Shown: positions 13,689 to 22,708, numbered from the stretch's first letter. The stretch: 33,501 bases of DNA from Acidimicrobiaceae bacterium (GCA_003156795.1 PMHU01000149.1:6594-40094), one strand, 5' to 3'. Numbers and translations are program-made. Notes: generated from the letters alone by a model not told the origin.

Positions 13689-16223
13689 GTGTGGAGCGTG
13701 ACGATCAAGAGTCTCGCCGCTCACAAGTTGCGGCTGGCGTTGACGGCCCTGGCGGTGGTCCTGGGCGTGGCTTTCATGTCCGGCACCTTCGTCCTCACCG
13801 ATACCATCAAGCACGACATCAACGGGCTGATCTCCCAAACCACGGCTGGGCGCAGCGCGGTCGTGCGGGCCACGGCTCCGTATGGCGACAGTTCCGGGGG
13901 ATTCGCGCAGGACGTCCGCCCCCTTACCCCGGAGTCGATCCAGCAGATCGTCCGGTCGGTCCCGGGTGTTGCGGCCGCGGACGGCACCCTGCAGGGCCAG
14001 GTGACTCTGATACATGACGGCAAGGTCGTCAAGACGAAGGGCAATGCGCCGACGATCGCCCTCAATTGGGAACCCGACCACCAGCTGACCTCGCTGACCC
14101 TCAGAGCGGGCCACGCCCCGATAGGACCAGGCCAGTTGGTCATCGACGCCGCCACCGCGAAGGCCGCTTCCCTGCGTATCGGCGATGCCGTCACGGTGAT
14201 CGGGAACCCCGGCCCGGAGCCTTTCACCATCGTCGGCATCGTCGGGTTCGGGAAGGCGAACACCCTGGCGGGAGCCACGCTGACCGCCTTCGACACTGAG
14301 ACGGCTCAAAGCCTCGTCGGAAAGCCGGGTTACTTCACCGCGATCAACGTAGCCGCGGCCAAGGGGGTGTCTTCCGACACATTGCTGTCGGCCATCGGAG
14401 CCCGGATCCCGCTCGGCTTCGAAGTGGTCAGCGAGGCGACCGTCGTGGCCCAGACCTCGGCAGGCATCGACTCCTTCATCAACACGTTCAACACCTTCCT
14501 GCTGTTCTTTGCCGGGATAGCCCTATTCGTGGGGGCCTTCCTCATCTTCAACACATTCAGCATCCTGGTCGGGCAGCGGACGCGCGAGCTGGCCCTGCTG
14601 CGGGCGGTAGGGGCCAACCGATCCCAGGTGACTAGGTCGGTCCTGGGCGAGGCCACCCTCACCGGCCTGGCCGGGTCCATCGTCGGCCTTCTAGTCGGCA
14701 TCCCCTTGGCGGCCGGTCTTTATAGCCTCCTGAGCACCCTCGGCTTGTCCATACCGTCGCAAGGCCTGCGCATTCTGCCGCGGACCATCATCGTCTCGAT
14801 CGTGGTGGGTACCCTCATAACGGTCGCATCGGTGATTCTCCCGGCCCGCCGAGCCGGCCGGGTGCCACCCGTCGCGGCCATGCGCGACGACGCCGTGATC
14901 GAGGAGACGTCGTTGCGTAGGCGCGCCGTCATTGGCGGAGCGGTGCTCGTGGTCGGGGTGCTCGCCCTGATCTCCGGCCTGTCCGCGTCGAACGGCATCG
15001 GTCTGGTCGGCCTCGGAGCCGCCTTGACCTTCGTGGGCGTGGCCATGCTGGTCCCGTTCATCGCCGCTCCTATGGCTCGAGCCTTGGGATCGCCCCTTCC
15101 CGCCCTGCAGGGCGTTACCGGCCGACTCGGGCGGGAAAACGCGGCCCGCAACCCGCGCCGTACCGCCGCCACCGCCTCCGCGCTGATGGTCGGTCTCGGA
15201 GTGGTCGGCGCCGTCGCCACTCTGGCCTCGTCGGCGAGCGCGTCGGTGGGCAGCCTGGTCGACCGGACGTTCAACGCCGACTACGTGATCACGACCGGCG
15301 CCAACCAAGGCCTTTTCTCGAGCGCGGCGGAATCCGTGGTGCGTAGTGCGCCTGGGGTCATCGTCAGCAGCCCATTTACCCAGGCCACGTGGCACGACGG
15401 GAAGGTGTCGCACGGGTTGTCGGCGATAGACGCTGTCACCGGACCGCAAGTGCTCAACATAGACGTGGTGACCGGCTCCGTGGCCGCCCTCGCTCGGGGT
15501 CAGGTGCTCGTCGACAGCACCGTGGCGCGTCGGGACCACCTGACGGTCGGGGACGTGCTGCCCATGGGCTTCGCCGAAACCGGGGTCAAGCCGGTGACGA
15601 TCGGCGGTACGTACAAGCCGAATCAGCTCCTCGACAGCTACCTCATCTCGACCGCGCTCCTGTCCCAGAACGTGACGACCCGCCAGGACATCGCCATCCT
15701 CGTCAAGACCACGCGCGCAAGCGCGGCCCAGCAGGCTGCCCTCAAATCGGCGCTCGCTGCATACCCTCAGCTCTCCGTCGAAACCGGCGCTCAGTTCAAG
15801 GCCGACCAGAAGAAGCAGATCAATAGTTTCCTCGCGATCGTGTACGTACTCCTTGCCCTCTCGATCATCATCGCCCTGATCGGGGTGATCAACACCCTCG
15901 CCTTGTCCGTCCTGGAGCGCACACACGAAATCGGCCTCCTGCGCGCCGTCGGTATGTACCGCCGCCAGGTGCGGCGCATGATCCGCGCCGAAGCCGTCGT
16001 TGTATCTCTGATCGGTGCTGTTCTCGGGCTGGCGTTGGGGATCGGCCTCGGAGCGACGATCGTCCACGCCGCGAGCAGCTCTGGCATCGACGAACTGGCC
16101 ATCCCGTGGAGGACGATCATCGTGGTGCTCGTGGCGGCCGCCATCTTCGGCGTCTTCGCCGCCGTCTTCCCGGCCCGGCGCGCCGCCAAGCTCGACGTGC
16201 TCACGGCGGTCAAGGCGACCTGA
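13689..16223 (+). CDS. ABC transporter permease with two FtsX domains
   Basis: The 844-residue protein starts with a membrane helix (LRLALTALAVVLGVAFMSG). It has a large extracytoplasmic MacB-type domain (about 45-260), then three helices with QRTRELALLRAVGANRSQV near residue 296. A second extracytoplasmic domain follows, and a final helix set with ERTHEIGLLRAVGMYRRQV near residue 743. The two R..E..LLRA.G.....V motifs are the FtsX coupling elements that meet the ATPase. Size and layout match actinomycete two-FtsX-domain exporters associated with lipids, peptides or antimicrobials. The cargo is not evident. It is the partner of the ATPase immediately upstream and ends the operon; the next gene is convergent. 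Confidence 0.93.
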   Translation: MWSVTIKSLAAHKLRLALTALAVVLGVAFMSGTFVLTDTIKHDINGLISQTTAGRSAVVRATAPYGDSSGGFAQDVRPLTPESIQQIVRSVPGVAAADGTLQGQVTLIHDGKVVKTKGNAPTIALNWEPDHQLTSLTLRAGHAPIGPGQLVIDAATAKAASLRIGDAVTVIGNPGPEPFTIVGIVGFGKANTLAGATLTAFDTETAQSLVGKPGYFTAINVAAAKGVSSDTLLSAIGARIPLGFEVVSEATVVAQTSAGIDSFINTFNTFLLFFAGIALFVGAFLIFNTFSILVGQRTRELALLRAVGANRSQVTRSVLGEATLTGLAGSIVGLLVGIPLAAGLYSLLSTLGLSIPSQGLRILPRTIIVSIVVGTLITVASVILPARRAGRVPPVAAMRDDAVIEETSLRRRAVIGGAVLVVGVLALISGLSASNGIGLVGLGAALTFVGVAMLVPFIAAPMARALGSPLPALQGVTGRLGRENAARNPRRTAATASALMVGLGVVGAVATLASSASASVGSLVDRTFNADYVITTGANQGLFSSAAESVVRSAPGVIVSSPFTQATWHDGKVSHGLSAIDAVTGPQVLNIDVVTGSVAALARGQVLVDSTVARRDHLTVGDVLPMGFAETGVKPVTIGGTYKPNQLLDSYLISTALLSQNVTTRQDIAILVKTTRASAAQQAALKSALAAYPQLSVETGAQFKADQKKQINSFLAIVYVLLALSIIIALIGVINTLALSVLERTHEIGLLRAVGMYRRQVRRMIRAEAVVVSLIGAVLGLALGIGLGATIVHAASSSGIDELAIPWRTIIVVLVAAAIFGVFAAVFPARRAAKLDVLTAVKAT

Positions 16224-16304
16224 GACGGCGCGGCCGCAGCGGGCCCACCGTCCTCGGTCAGCCGGCTCGACGTGTGGTCGTGTCCAACTTGGTGAAGTCT
16301 GCGG

Positions 16305-16613
16305 TCAGATTCCGTCGAGATGAGCGAACTCGTCTAGCACCGAGATGGCTTCGTCGGGGACCGACACCTTCAGGGTGGCTCGATCGGATTCGATGCTGAT
16401 CGAGAAGTCGAAGAATGGGCAGCAGGTCTTTTCGCGTTGCGAAAGCCGGACGAGCGCGACCAGGTGGGTCAGATCACCTCTCAAGCGAAACGCCAACTCG
16501 GTCGGGGAGGTACGTCTGGTCTCGACGGCCGACTCCGCCAGCAGATCGCGCCACTCCCCGAGCTGGGCCCGCGCGGCGGTGTCGGTGAGGCTGCACGCAA
16601 TGGGGACGTTCAC
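16305..16613 (-). CDS. small CCPFF-motif protein, unknown function
   Basis: The 102-residue protein has an initial IACSLTDTAARAQLGEWRDL, a beta-rich middle (PTELAFRLRGD) and a helix REKTCCPFFDFSISI with adjacent Cys residues at about 67-68, then a short acidic tail. Similar small actinobacterial proteins carry E..CC.FF.F next to heavy-metal or MerR-type genes, so metal or thiol binding is possible, but no such neighbour is present here. GTG 16613 was chosen; a TAGCCT lies eight bases upstream. It is convergent with the permease gene (81 bp) and divergent from the tyrosine phosphatase gene. Function unknown. Confidence 0.7.
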   Translation of the reverse strand: MNVPIACSLTDTAARAQLGEWRDLLAESAVETRRTSPTELAFRLRGDLTHLVALVRLSQREKTCCPFFDFSISIESDRATLKVSVPDEAISVLDEFAHLDGI

Positions 16614-16621
16614 GAACGGCC

Positions 16622-16627
16622 AGGCTA
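16622..16627 (-). promoter_or_regulatory. possible -10 box of a leaderless CCPFF gene
   Basis: Minus-strand TAGCCT followed by GGCCGTTC lies eight bases before GTG 16613. It is the only box of the group matching TANNNT exactly. No ribosome site is seen. Confidence 0.35.
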
Positions 16628-16749
16628 CGACGAATATTCGAGTCGGGGGGCCCGAACTAGAATCCGTCGGTGCGCGGGATCGATACGGACGTCTGGCGGG
16701 AGCGTAGAGCTGGGAATCAGTTGGTCATGGCGGCGGTGCGGGGACAGTC

Positions 16750-17499
16750 GTGATTGGCGAGCGCAACCTGGGCTTCGCGGGTGCTTACAACTTCCGGGAC
16801 TTGGGTGGCTACCCGACTTCCGGAGGAGCGCGGACCCGATGGGGACGCGTGTTCCGGTCGGACGCCCTCGTGCTCGAGGATCAGGACTTCGACTCGTTTG
16901 CCGGCCTCGGAATACGGGTCGTCTATGACCTTCGCAGCGACGCCGAGCGGGCGACGACGCCCAACCGTCTACCGCCTGGGGGGTACTCGAACGAAGCCAT
17001 CTCGCTCGCTTCCGAGGAAGCAGTTCGCCCCGCTATCGAAGCAGGCATGGACGACGGGGAGGCATTCCTGGCCGGGCTGTATCTGTCGATGCTCGAACGC
17101 TGCCCGTCGGAGATCGGACGAATCCTGACCGGGCTGGCAGATGACTCCAAGCTGCCCGCAGTGTTTCATTGCGCCGCCGGTAAGGACCGCACGGGTCTGG
17201 TGGCCGCGGTCTTGCTGTCTCTACTAGGTGTTGCTGAAGACGCCGTGCTCGACGACTACCAGCTCACGTCGCTGTACCGGACGCCTGAGATGGTCGCGTC
17301 CTCCCTGGACCGGTTGAGCTCGGACTCCAACATCGGTGCCGAAGCGATTGCGGGCATCCTGCGGGCTCCGCGGTGGACCATGCAGTCCGCTTTGGGCGAG
17401 ATCTCCCGAAGATACGGAGGGATCGTCGGATACGCGACAGGTCCGGCCCAAGTCGATCCTCACGTCATCGAACGGCTGCGCGAGCAGCTGCTCGAGTAA
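16750..17499 (+). CDS. tyrosine-protein phosphatase (Y_phosphatase3 type)
   Basis: The 249-residue protein opens with GAYNFRDLGGYPTSGGARTR, the N-terminal signature of the bacterial MptpB/LipA-like phosphatase group. The loop HCAAGKDRTG lies at residues 140-149, with Cys141 as nucleophile and the Lys-Asp pair typical of enzymes that also take phosphoinositides. The family dephosphorylates phosphotyrosine, phosphoserine and lipid phosphates; some are secreted, but no signal peptide is seen here. GTG 16750 follows GGGGACAGTC. It is the first plus-strand gene before the catabolic set; linkage with the genes that follow (112-bp gap) is uncertain. It is a second, unrelated-class phosphatase about 8 kb from the first. 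Confidence 0.9.
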   Translation: MIGERNLGFAGAYNFRDLGGYPTSGGARTRWGRVFRSDALVLEDQDFDSFAGLGIRVVYDLRSDAERATTPNRLPPGGYSNEAISLASEEAVRPAIEAGMDDGEAFLAGLYLSMLERCPSEIGRILTGLADDSKLPAVFHCAAGKDRTGLVAAVLLSLLGVAEDAVLDDYQLTSLYRTPEMVASSLDRLSSDSNIGAEAIAGILRAPRWTMQSALGEISRRYGGIVGYATGPAQVDPHVIERLREQLLE

Positions 17500-17611
17500 G
17501 AGGTAGACCGCGGCTCGCCACTTGTGAGAATGTGCAGGTCCATGGATGGCGACGACTGGGAGGACGAGTGAAGCCGTCATTTTCTGCCGAAATGCCGGAA
17601 TCGAGATTCTC

Positions 17612-18247
17612 ATGCCTGCTCCCCTCTTATCCGACCTGATCCATCCGGCTACCACCGCGATCGTGACCCAGGAGTGTCAAGGGGGGGTCATCGGTCCGAA
17701 CGCGGGTCTCCGACAGTTGGCGGAGGAAGCGCGGCGCACGGCTGTGCCGAACATCGCCCGCCTGCTGTCGGCGGCCCGGGATTGCGGGGTCAACGTCGTT
17801 CATTGTCTGGCGATGCGGCGACCTGACGGAAGGGGCTCCAACCACAACGCCCGCCTCTTCGCCGCCGCGAAGTCGTTTGGCGCCGATATCGCGCCGGGTA
17901 GCGAGGGCGCCACCCTTCTACCCGAGCTCGATCCCCATCCGGATGACCTGATTCTGACCAGGTGGCACGGGCTTGGCCCCATGGGCGGTACCGACCTCGA
18001 TTCCGTGTTGAGGAACCTGGGGGTTACGACGATCGTCGGGGTAGGGGTGTCGGTCAACGTCGCCATCACCAACTTCGTGATGGACGCCGTCAATCGCGGC
18101 TACCACTTCGTTCTGCCCCGAGACGCAGTAGCGGGGGTTCCACGGGAGTATGCCGAGAGCGTCATCGACAACACGCTGTCCTTGCTGGCCACGGTCGTCA
18201 CGTCGGAGGCGGTCGTTGAGACCTGGGCCGCGGCCGCCAGGACTTGA
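17612..18247 (+). CDS. isochorismatase-fold protein lacking the cysteine-hydrolase triad
   Basis: The 211-residue protein follows the isochorismatase-like fold: a first strand TAIVTQECQGGVIG, then LILTRWHGLGPMGGTDLDSV, and TIVGVGVSVNVAITNFVMDA before NRGYHFVLPRDAVAG. In cysteine hydrolases (nicotinamidase, carbamoylases) the triad is Asp, Lys, Cys. By my alignment those positions are Glu (in QECQ), Arg (in LTR) and Ala (in VNVAI). It is therefore probably not a Cys hydrolase; true isochorismatases also lack the Cys. ATG 17612 matches homologue starts; ATG 17546, preceded by AGG, is an alternative. Its stop is five bases before the acyl-CoA ligase, indicating one transcript. Confidence 0.82.
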   Translation: MPAPLLSDLIHPATTAIVTQECQGGVIGPNAGLRQLAEEARRTAVPNIARLLSAARDCGVNVVHCLAMRRPDGRGSNHNARLFAAAKSFGADIAPGSEGATLLPELDPHPDDLILTRWHGLGPMGGTDLDSVLRNLGVTTIVGVGVSVNVAITNFVMDAVNRGYHFVLPRDAVAGVPREYAESVIDNTLSLLATVVTSEAVVETWAAAART

Positions 18248-18252
18248 CGCCC

Positions 18253-19827
18253 ATGGTCGATCCGATATTGAGCTTTCCCGACAGCTTTTGGTCTCTGCTG
18301 ACGGCGTCCGCCACCAGGGAACCCGACCGCGTCGTCCTCGCCGATGACTACGGGCGGACTCTCACGACGGTTCAACTTCGCGACTCCGCCTTGAGCCACG
18401 CTGCCAGTTTGCACGACCGCGGCATCGGCGCCGGTTCCGTGGTGTCGTGGCAGCTGCCGAGCACGCTGGAAGCGATGGTGGTCATGGCTGCTCTCACTCG
18501 GTTGGGAGCTGTGCAGAATCCGGTCCTGCCGATCTTGCGCGAACGAGAGGTCAGGTTCATCACGGAGCAGATCGGGACCGGATGTCTGATCATTTGCGAC
18601 TCCTGGAAGGGTTTCGACCATTCGGAGCTGGGTCGGGTGCTGGCCGCTGAGATCGGCTTCGACCTCCTCGTGGTCGAGCAGGGGAGCCCGCCTCCGGGGG
18701 GGCCATCGCCGCTTCGTCTATCGATGGGGGACCCCGACTACCTGCCCTCACCGCCGGGCGAGGCGCGAGTGGATGAAGTCAGGTGGGTGTACTTCTCATC
18801 GGGGACCACGGCCGATCCCAAAGGGGTCCGCCACACCGATCGTTCGGTGATGTCGGGCGCGGCCGGTGTGGTGGGGATGGTCGGGGCGAATACTTCCGAC
18901 GTCGACCCGCTTGCCTTCCCGATCAGCCACATCGGCGGCAGCGCCATGCTCGCAGCCGCCCTTCTCACCGGAATGCGCTTGGTTCTCTTTGACAGCTTTG
19001 ACCCCACGGCGTCGCCCATGCGGATTGCCGCGCACCGGCCCACCATCTTGGGAAGCGCCACGCCGTTCTTTGTGGCCTTCATCGAGGCTCAACGGAGTAG
19101 TGGCGAAGTTCGAGTTTTTGGTGATTTGCGCGCATGCATCGGGGGCGGGGCTCCTGTAACCGCAGAACTCAACCGTCAAGTGCGCGAGGTCCTCGGCGTG
19201 CCGGGTATCGCCAACGCATGGGGCCTGACCGAGTTTCCCGTCGCCACCTCGCCCCGACCGGACGCGGCCCCGGAGGTCCTCGACAACACCGTCGGTCCTC
19301 CGGTTCCCGGAGTTTTCGTCCGGGTAGTTGCGTCGGATGGACAAGAGCTCGACGCAGGCCAGGAAGGCGAGCTTCGGTTGAAGGGTCCTCAGTGCTTTGC
19401 CGGCTACGTCGACAGCTCATTGAATCGTGACGCCTTCGACGCCGAAGGATGGTTCTGTACCGGTGATCTGGGGATGGTCGATCAGGATGGCAACGTCCGG
19501 GTCACCGGGAGGATCAAGGATGCGATAATCCGCAATGCCGAAAACATCTCAGCCCAAGAGATCGAGGAGGCGCTGATCACTCACGGCTCGGTGGCGGATG
19601 TAGCAGTGATCGGTGTGCCCGACGAGCGCACGGGTGAGCGGGTATGCGCGGTCGTGGTGGCCGTGCCGAACTGTCGGGTAACGCTTCGGGAACTGGTCGA
19701 CCATTGTCAGCAATTGGGCCTGGCCCGCTACAAACACCCCGAAGCTCTGGAGGTCGTGGATGCGTTGCCGCGTAACCTATCCGGAAAGGTTCTCAAGCGG
19801 GAGCTGCGGGTGACGTTCTCGACCTAA
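18253..19827 (+). CDS. AMP-forming acyl-CoA ligase
   Basis: The 524-residue protein is a full ANL-superfamily adenylating enzyme. The ATP loop YFSSGTTADPKGVRHTD begins at residue 180, NAWGLTEFPVA is the adenine-site motif, TGDLGMVDQDGNVRVTGRIK is the hinge region, and a C-terminal NLSGKVLKREL carries the catalytic Lys. It should activate a carboxylic acid to acyl-AMP and then the CoA thioester, the entry step of a beta-oxidation-like route. The acid is unknown. ATG 18253 is preferred over TTG 18244. It follows the isochorismatase-like gene by five bases. After it comes a 188-bp gap (19828-20015) in which I see no gene and no convincing promoter. Confidence 0.93.
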   Translation: MVDPILSFPDSFWSLLTASATREPDRVVLADDYGRTLTTVQLRDSALSHAASLHDRGIGAGSVVSWQLPSTLEAMVVMAALTRLGAVQNPVLPILREREVRFITEQIGTGCLIICDSWKGFDHSELGRVLAAEIGFDLLVVEQGSPPPGGPSPLRLSMGDPDYLPSPPGEARVDEVRWVYFSSGTTADPKGVRHTDRSVMSGAAGVVGMVGANTSDVDPLAFPISHIGGSAMLAAALLTGMRLVLFDSFDPTASPMRIAAHRPTILGSATPFFVAFIEAQRSSGEVRVFGDLRACIGGGAPVTAELNRQVREVLGVPGIANAWGLTEFPVATSPRPDAAPEVLDNTVGPPVPGVFVRVVASDGQELDAGQEGELRLKGPQCFAGYVDSSLNRDAFDAEGWFCTGDLGMVDQDGNVRVTGRIKDAIIRNAENISAQEIEEALITHGSVADVAVIGVPDERTGERVCAVVVAVPNCRVTLRELVDHCQQLGLARYKHPEALEVVDALPRNLSGKVLKRELRVTFST

Positions 19828-20015
19828 CCGGTGTTCATCCCTGACCCTTGGCCCAAAGCCCGACTCGGCGAGACGTGCTGTGCTTTTCGTGTGAGGCTGG
19901 CCGGTCCAAATCAATGTATTGTCACTCCCGGAATGAGCGGATTAGGGACCATGACCGACTCCGGCGTCGAGTGTCGGCAACCTAGTATCGGCGTCGAAGA
20001 CCGTTTCACTGGCTG

Positions 20016-21287
20016 ATGAGCGATCTCGTCCGACCGGCCATCGGTCCTGATAGTTCTGCCGAAGATGTTGCGACCGAGATCAAGCGATGGGTATCTGCCA
20101 ACGTGCCGAGGTCGTGGCAGGAAGCCGCCATCCTCGGGGCAGAGGCTCTCCGGACGGCTCGGACCCGCAGGGAGTACGAGGACTGGTATCCCATCCTGGG
20201 CCGAGCCGGGCTGGTCGCGCCGACCTGGCCCGTCGACTTCGGGGGGTTGGGCCTCGGTCGCGAGACGTCAGCGGTGATCGATGGCGAACTCCGGTACCTG
20301 TCCTTGCGGGCCCTCAACCCTCTGGGGTTGAACAATACGGCGTCAGCTCTTTTCGCCTTCGGGACAGAGGAACAGAAGAAGAGGTTTCTACCTCCGATAG
20401 TCACCAACGAAGAGAAATGGTGTCAGCTCTTTAGCGAACCCGGAGCGGGATCGGACCTGGCCTCCCTCGCCGCCCGAGCGGAGCGCGACGGTGACGAATG
20501 GACCATCTCGGGGCAGAAGGTTTGGACCACTTGGGCCGGCGACGCCGATTTTGCCATCCTCCTGGCTCGCACCGATCCCGCCAAGCCGAAGAATCAAGGA
20601 ATCACGTACTTCCTGCTCGACATGCACCAGCCCGGTGTCCATATCCGCCCGCTCTACCAAATGACTGGAGGGTCCGAGTTCAACGAGGTCTTCCTCGACG
20701 ACGCGAGGGTCCCGGACTTCCATCGGCTCGGAGAGGTCAACGGAGGATGGCGCGTAGCGGGTGCCACACTGTCGAGCGAGCGACAGATGGTCTCGGGTGG
20801 GGGTACGGGGGAATCAGCGGCCGCCCGTTTGGCTGACGCGGCTCGCGACCACGGCCGAGCCGGCAACGTGCTCTGCCGCCAAGCGATCTCCGCGATATGG
20901 GCTGAGGAGAAGATCCGTCGCTGGACCAATGCCCGGGTAACCTCCAACCTGGCCGCGGGGCAAGCACCTGGGCCCGCCGCCTCCATTGGGAAGGTGCACC
21001 AAGCCGAGCTCAATCAGCGATTGCAAGCGACGTCTGCGGGCATGATCGGCGCCGCCGCCACCGCCTGGCTTGGCGACGTAGAGGTCGGCCCCGCTTCAGC
21101 TCCGCCGATTTCCTACGCCCGCGACTTGCCGGCTGAGGTTCGTGGTCTCTTGCGGAGCAGGGCCAACACGATCGAGGGCGGCACGAGCGAGATCAATCGC
21201 AACATCCTCGGCGAGCGGGTGCTTGGACTCCCACGGGAACCGGATCCTTGGCGGGGGGAGTCGTGGCGCGACGTACCCCGGTCATGA
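20016..21287 (+). CDS. acyl-CoA dehydrogenase
   Basis: The 423-residue flavoprotein has the N-terminal helical domain (YPILGRAGLVAPTWPVDFGG). The FAD/substrate motif WCQLFSEPGAGSDLASLA is near residue 130, WTISGQKVWTTWAGDADFAI follows, and the C-terminal segment is TIEGGTSEINRNILGERVLG. These are all standard for acyl-CoA dehydrogenases that introduce the 2,3-double bond. It resembles single-gene actinomycete FadE enzymes; no second FadE subunit gene lies beside it, as is common for the heteromeric steroid enzymes. ATG 20016 overlaps a TGATG and lacks a good ribosome site. The gap to the amidohydrolase is 85 bp. Confidence 0.93.
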   Translation: MSDLVRPAIGPDSSAEDVATEIKRWVSANVPRSWQEAAILGAEALRTARTRREYEDWYPILGRAGLVAPTWPVDFGGLGLGRETSAVIDGELRYLSLRALNPLGLNNTASALFAFGTEEQKKRFLPPIVTNEEKWCQLFSEPGAGSDLASLAARAERDGDEWTISGQKVWTTWAGDADFAILLARTDPAKPKNQGITYFLLDMHQPGVHIRPLYQMTGGSEFNEVFLDDARVPDFHRLGEVNGGWRVAGATLSSERQMVSGGGTGESAAARLADAARDHGRAGNVLCRQAISAIWAEEKIRRWTNARVTSNLAAGQAPGPAASIGKVHQAELNQRLQATSAGMIGAAATAWLGDVEVGPASAPPISYARDLPAEVRGLLRSRANTIEGGTSEINRNILGERVLGLPREPDPWRGESWRDVPRS

Positions 21288-21372
21288 AGACCTAGACGTC
21301 GTCGGTGGGCCTGCCGCGGCTGCCGTCGGTAGAGTGTGGGTGTTGGTAGAGCTATAGCAAAGAGGGGACCTC

Positions 21373-22644
21373 ATGGACGTCGATGATCTGATCATGGTGA
21401 GCGTGGATGACCACGTGGTCGAGCCACCGAATGTCTTCGATGACCGCCTGCCCGCCAAGTACCGCGATCTGGCTCCGAAGTTCATTACCAACGCCGACGG
21501 CACCAACGCCTGGGAGTACGAGGGCCAGGTCATCGGCAACGTGGCCTTAAACGCCGTCGCGGGCCGCCCACCGGAGGAATACGGGATCGAGCCGACCTCC
21601 TTCGACGAGCTACGGCCGGGCACGTACGACATCCACGAGCGGGTCAAGGACATGGACGCCAACGGCGTTCTTGGATCTCTCTGCTTTCCGTCGTTCCCGC
21701 AGTTCTGCGGCCAGCTGTTCGCTCGGACCGAGGACAAGGACGTCGCCCTGGCCATGGTGAGGGCGTACAACGACTGGCACATCCAAGAGTGGTGCGGAAG
21801 CTATCCGGGTCGATTCATCCCCTGTTCGCTGCCGGCCATCTGGGACCCCGAGGTGCTCGCCGGAGAGATCCGGCGTACGGCGCGCCTCGGCGCTCACGCC
21901 GTCACCTTCTCGGAGAACCCATCCAAACTTGGATGGCCCAGCGTTCACTCCGACCACTGGGACCCCTTCTGGACCGCGTGCAGCGATGAAGAGGTCGTGG
22001 TCTGCATGCACATCGGCTCGTCGTCACAGCTGGTCATCACGTCGCCCGATGCGCCTATGGACGTGCTGATCACGCTCACGCCCATGAATATCGTTCAGGC
22101 CGCTGCCGATCTGGTCTGGTCGCCCGTCCTGCGGAAGTTTCCCAAGCTGAAGTTCGCCCTGTCCGAGGGCGGCATCGGCTGGATTCCATACTTTCTGGAG
22201 CGGGTGGACTACAACTACCAGCGCCACCACATCTGGACGGGTCAGGATTTTGGAGACAAGCTTCCGAGCGAGGTGTTCAACGAGCACGTCATCACCTGCT
22301 TCATAGATGACCACTTTGGCGTGGCCAGCCGAGGGTTCCTGGACATGGACAACGTGTGTTGGGAGTGCGACTACCCACACTCGGACTCCACGTGGCCTAC
22401 AGCGCCCGAGACGTTCATGAAGCAGATGGACGGCGTCTCTCGGGTCGACATCGACCGGCTCAGCCATCAGAACGCGATGCGCCACTTCCATTTCGATCCC
22501 TTCGCGTCCGTTCCGAAAGCGGAGGCGACCGTGGGAGCCTTGCGCGCCAAGGCCTCCGGACACGACGTTTCGATTCGGGCGCGAGGCAAGCGGGGGAGTT
22601 CCGGCACACTCGCGACCGGCCTGGCTGCGAGATTCGAAAAGTAG
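21373..22644 (+). CDS. metal-dependent amidohydrolase (Amidohydrolase_2), copy 1
   Basis: The 423-residue TIM-barrel protein begins MVSVDDHVVEPP, giving Asp12-x-His14 where the superfamily usually has His-x-His. It continues with FSENPSKLGWPSVHSDHWDP, CMHIGSSSQL (a ligand His) and WECDYPHSDSTWP (the catalytic or metal-binding Asp). This is the ACMSD/amidohydrolase-2 branch, which includes decarboxylases and C-C hydrolases; the reaction here is unknown. ATG 21373 has AGAGGGG at good distance. A paralogue with the same motifs is at 28220-29527. Neighbours are acyl-CoA dehydrogenase and crotonase genes, so a CoA-ester or ring-cleaved intermediate is a reasonable substrate guess. Confidence 0.9.
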   Translation: MDVDDLIMVSVDDHVVEPPNVFDDRLPAKYRDLAPKFITNADGTNAWEYEGQVIGNVALNAVAGRPPEEYGIEPTSFDELRPGTYDIHERVKDMDANGVLGSLCFPSFPQFCGQLFARTEDKDVALAMVRAYNDWHIQEWCGSYPGRFIPCSLPAIWDPEVLAGEIRRTARLGAHAVTFSENPSKLGWPSVHSDHWDPFWTACSDEEVVVCMHIGSSSQLVITSPDAPMDVLITLTPMNIVQAAADLVWSPVLRKFPKLKFALSEGGIGWIPYFLERVDYNYQRHHIWTGQDFGDKLPSEVFNEHVITCFIDDHFGVASRGFLDMDNVCWECDYPHSDSTWPTAPETFMKQMDGVSRVDIDRLSHQNAMRHFHFDPFASVPKAEATVGALRAKASGHDVSIRARGKRGSSGTLATGLAARFEK

Positions 22645-22708
22645 TCGTCACCCGCGTTCGGTATTCGATCCCCGATCCGGCACGACCACGCAAACACGGA
22701 AGGAAACG

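Noticed and set aside
14691-16067. 458-codon open frame on the minus strand
   Set aside because: It lies wholly opposite the ABC permease, and its translation is rich in Arg, His, Asp and Gly with no family motif; a GC-rich antisense shadow.
16631-16640. Perfect palindrome CGAATATTCG in the divergent gap before the tyrosine phosphatase gene
   Set aside because: A 10-base palindrome is expected by chance many times in 33 kb, and no second copy or adjacent regulator gene supports an operator.
19919-19988. TTGTCA and TAGTAT promoter-like hexamers before the acyl-CoA dehydrogenase gene
   Set aside because: They are not at mutual promoter spacing, and the partner hexamer at correct distance is poor in each case.
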